The notes below the pieces were generated by a model. That model was given only the letters and a program-made list of their open reading frames with translations. It was not told the DNA's origin and searched no databases. From NCBI GenBank assembly GCA_031285465.1, contig JAITWD010000229.1:1-5391 (forward strand): 5,391 nt of DNA, read 5' to 3'. The position numbers and the translations under genes are program-made. Source of the DNA: Lachnospiraceae bacterium. Its GTDB lineage: Bacteria > Bacillota > Clostridia > Lachnospirales > Lachnospiraceae. Positions 4,069 to 5,391 of the stretch are shown here, piece by piece (the stretch's first letter is position 1; the number at the start of each line of letters is the position of its first letter).

Positions 4069-5235
4069 TCAATTTTGTAGCGGCAAAAATGCATTAATAA
4101 GCGCATCGCCATAAGCTTGTAATTCTTCATCTGCAAGATTGGCTAAAACAATACACAACACCTTTCCTTCATTTTGTGCAAAATACATGTCCTGTGTGCC
4201 ATCAATCGATCCAAGCTCGGGGATTTCAACGCTGGTATTAAAGCTCACCTTTTCAAATTGTTGCCCGGCAATCTCTACACTTTGCGTCCCGGTTCTTGTC
4301 CAGACCTCATCGGGATCATTTTCGATCGTTGACAGCATTTCTTCCATATATTGATCATATGAAATATCGGTAGTGGTTAAATCATCAATGCCAACAGCAA
4401 CGCTGGGAAGTCCGAAGGATGATGAACAATACATTCCAAACTCGCTTTCAGCACGCCCCTCTGAAGCTTCCTCAAAATATTCCGCATCTGCTGGCAAAAA
4501 CTCAACCAATACGTCTTCCGATGCTGATAAAGCATCCTCACCTAACATCTGAAACCCTTCCGGTGCCGTAAACTGAATCCCAAACTGTTCATTTATATAG
4601 TCTGCCTGATTAATATCCACACTGAAAGCCGTCGCATCACCGCTCTCATATATAATCTCATTACTAATCCCACTTACAGCTTCACCATCGTCCGGAACCA
4701 CAGCTTCATCCAGCAAAACCGCTTCCGTCCCCTCATCACTTCCGCCTTCTCCTTCGCTCCCAGTGGACGCAGATGACATTCCCTCTTCCACATCACGGAA
4801 GACAAAATGATCATCCTCCAGCTCGATCACCTTCTTAAGGGTCTCCATCCGTCCATCGCTCGTTAAGGTGCCATACTCCGCATATTCCGTATTAATATCG
4901 GGAAAATAAACCCCTTCACCACTGGGCGACAGGATGGAAATCCACTCAAACCGCTCGTCAAAAAGATACTCTTCGGCAAAGTCCTTCAATTCACCCGCGG
5001 TAATATTGGCCAGTGCCCGGTCGCTCACCTCCACATAAGCCCATGCTCCCGCTGCCGCACCATCCTCATCGTACAGCGGCTTACTACTAAGCGGCGTCGC
5101 CATCAGCACATCATGCTCGGCGGCCTCCGCCTGCCTCTCCTGTATTTCCAACACCACGATATACACTATCACACCGGTCATAATGATGATGATCGCGATC
5201 AGAATACTAACAAATACCGCACGTCCTGTTTTCAT
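4069..5235 (-). CDS. Membrane-anchored acidic extracellular protein of unknown function
   Basis: I do not recognise this 388-residue protein. It starts MKTGRAVFVS, followed by a hydrophobic helix to about residue 28. No lipobox or clear signal-peptidase site follows, so it is probably an N-terminally anchored protein with the rest outside the cell. A first region (about 62-147) contains AWAYVEVSD and WISILSPSGEGVYFPD. A Ser/Gly/Glu-rich linker spans about 151-172 and continues as an acidic stretch to about 205. The C-terminal part (about 213-388) begins YINEQFGIQFTAPEGFQML, a pattern seen at the start of PsbP/DcrB-like domains of Gram-positive secreted proteins ('Y.n..fgi.f..P.gw'); that fold is only a guess. 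The protein is very rich in Glu and Asp. ATG 5235 has GGAGG seven bases upstream (5243-5247). It is the first gene of the unit with the MBL hydrolase. Confidence 0.8.
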   Translation of the reverse strand: MKTGRAVFVSILIAIIIIMTGVIVYIVVLEIQERQAEAAEHDVLMATPLSSKPLYDEDGAAAGAWAYVEVSDRALANITAGELKDFAEEYLFDERFEWISILSPSGEGVYFPDINTEYAEYGTLTSDGRMETLKKVIELEDDHFVFRDVEEGMSSASTGSEGEGGSDEGTEAVLLDEAVVPDDGEAVSGISNEIIYESGDATAFSVDINQADYINEQFGIQFTAPEGFQMLGEDALSASEDVLVEFLPADAEYFEEASEGRAESEFGMYCSSSFGLPSVAVGIDDLTTTDISYDQYMEEMLSTIENDPDEVWTRTGTQSVEIAGQQFEKVSFNTSVEIPELGSIDGTQDMYFAQNEGKVLCIVLANLADEELQAYGDALINAFLPLQN

Positions 5236-5255
5236 ACATCCGCCTCCAAATCCAA

Positions 5256-5261
5256 ATTATC
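5256..5261 (-). promoter_or_regulatory. Possible -10 element for the minus-strand operon
   Basis: Read on the minus strand these bases are GATAAT, one mismatch from TATAAT, 20 bases before the ATG. No acceptable -35 box lies 16-18 bases upstream, and the start of transcription would fall close to the ribosome binding site. The true promoter may lie elsewhere or beyond the window. Confidence 0.2.
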
Positions 5262-5273
5262 CTTACAAATCTA

Positions 5274-5320
5274 CCACTTCAGTGGCACAAACAATCGGTG
5301 AAATTTCTTCTGTCTTTCAC
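5274..5320. repeat. Hairpin-flanked repeat, copy 1
   Basis: CCACT-TC-AGTGG (5274-5285) forms a small palindrome whose last two bases begin the conserved core GGCACAAACAAT (5284-5295). Then comes CGGTGA and a second pairing, GTGAAA (5298-5303) with TTTCAC (5315-5320). The core recurs 61 bases to the right. It lies in the region upstream of the 388-residue protein gene. Confidence 0.5.
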
Positions 5321-5334
5321 ACTTCCAAACATGA

Positions 5335-5386
5335 CGCCAAAGGCGGCACAAACAATACGTGAGAAGAACGACTTTAGTCGTTCTTC
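5335..5386. repeat. Hairpin-flanked repeat, copy 2
   Basis: CGCC-AAA-GGCG (5335-5345) precedes the core GGCACAAACAAT (5345-5356) and ACGTGA. A strong hairpin follows: GAAGAACGAC (5363-5372) with GTCGTTCTTC (5377-5386) and a TTTA loop. Over 18 bases (5345-5362 against 5284-5301) copies 1 and 2 agree at 16. The flanking stems differ in sequence but occupy the same places, which suggests the structure matters. The series may continue past the window edge. Confidence 0.5.
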
Positions 5387-5391
5387 AGTGT

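Noticed and set aside
5361..5391. An intrinsic terminator in the strong right-edge hairpin
   Set aside because: No T tract follows the stem on either strand within the window, and the hairpin belongs to the repeated element.
5274..5391. A CRISPR array or integron attC sites in the right-edge repeats
   Set aside because: Only two short imperfect copies are present, with no regular spacers, no cas or integrase gene, and no attC-type core site.

Overview
This window looks like chromosomal DNA of a Gram-positive, mid-GC Bacillota, most likely a motile anaerobic member of the Clostridia. The indications are strong GGAGG-type ribosome binding sites, a TTG start on motB, sigma-A-type promoters matching TTGACA/TATAAT, a stand-alone BioY biotin transporter subunit, and Firmicutes-style MotA and MotB proteins. 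The species cannot be fixed from the sequence alone.

Left part, plus strand. The window opens on the last 34 codons of a probable biotin-protein ligase (birA). A 241-base gap follows, holding a near-consensus promoter framed by a perfect 8-bp inverted repeat and then a roughly 147-base leader. The leader contains hairpins and a cryptic 40-codon ORF. Next come motA and motB, translationally coupled with one base between them, encoding the flagellar stator. A strong intrinsic terminator closes this unit. The -35 box of the next promoter lies inside the terminator stem, and that promoter drives bioY (biotin ECF transporter S-component). A Cys-rich DUF1284-family gene follows bioY, after two perfect hairpins.

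Right part, minus strand. Convergent to this, and read from right to left, is a two-gene unit: a 388-residue membrane-anchored, acidic protein of unknown function, then an MBL-fold metallohydrolase with an HAHADH motif. Between the convergent blocks, about 110 bases on the minus strand read as a plausible fragment of an extracellular Ig-like domain, probably a decayed gene. The right edge carries two copies of a hairpin-flanked repeat with the core GGCACAAACAAT.

How the genes fit together: birA and bioY are functional partners (biotin attachment/regulation and biotin uptake), and they flank a motility stator operon that has no flagellar or chemotaxis neighbours here. No complete novel system is evident. 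The most interesting points are the compressed terminator/promoter/possible operator between motB and bioY, the unusual motA leader, a His in place of the usual Arg at MotA position 90, the Ig-like remnant, and the right-edge repeats.
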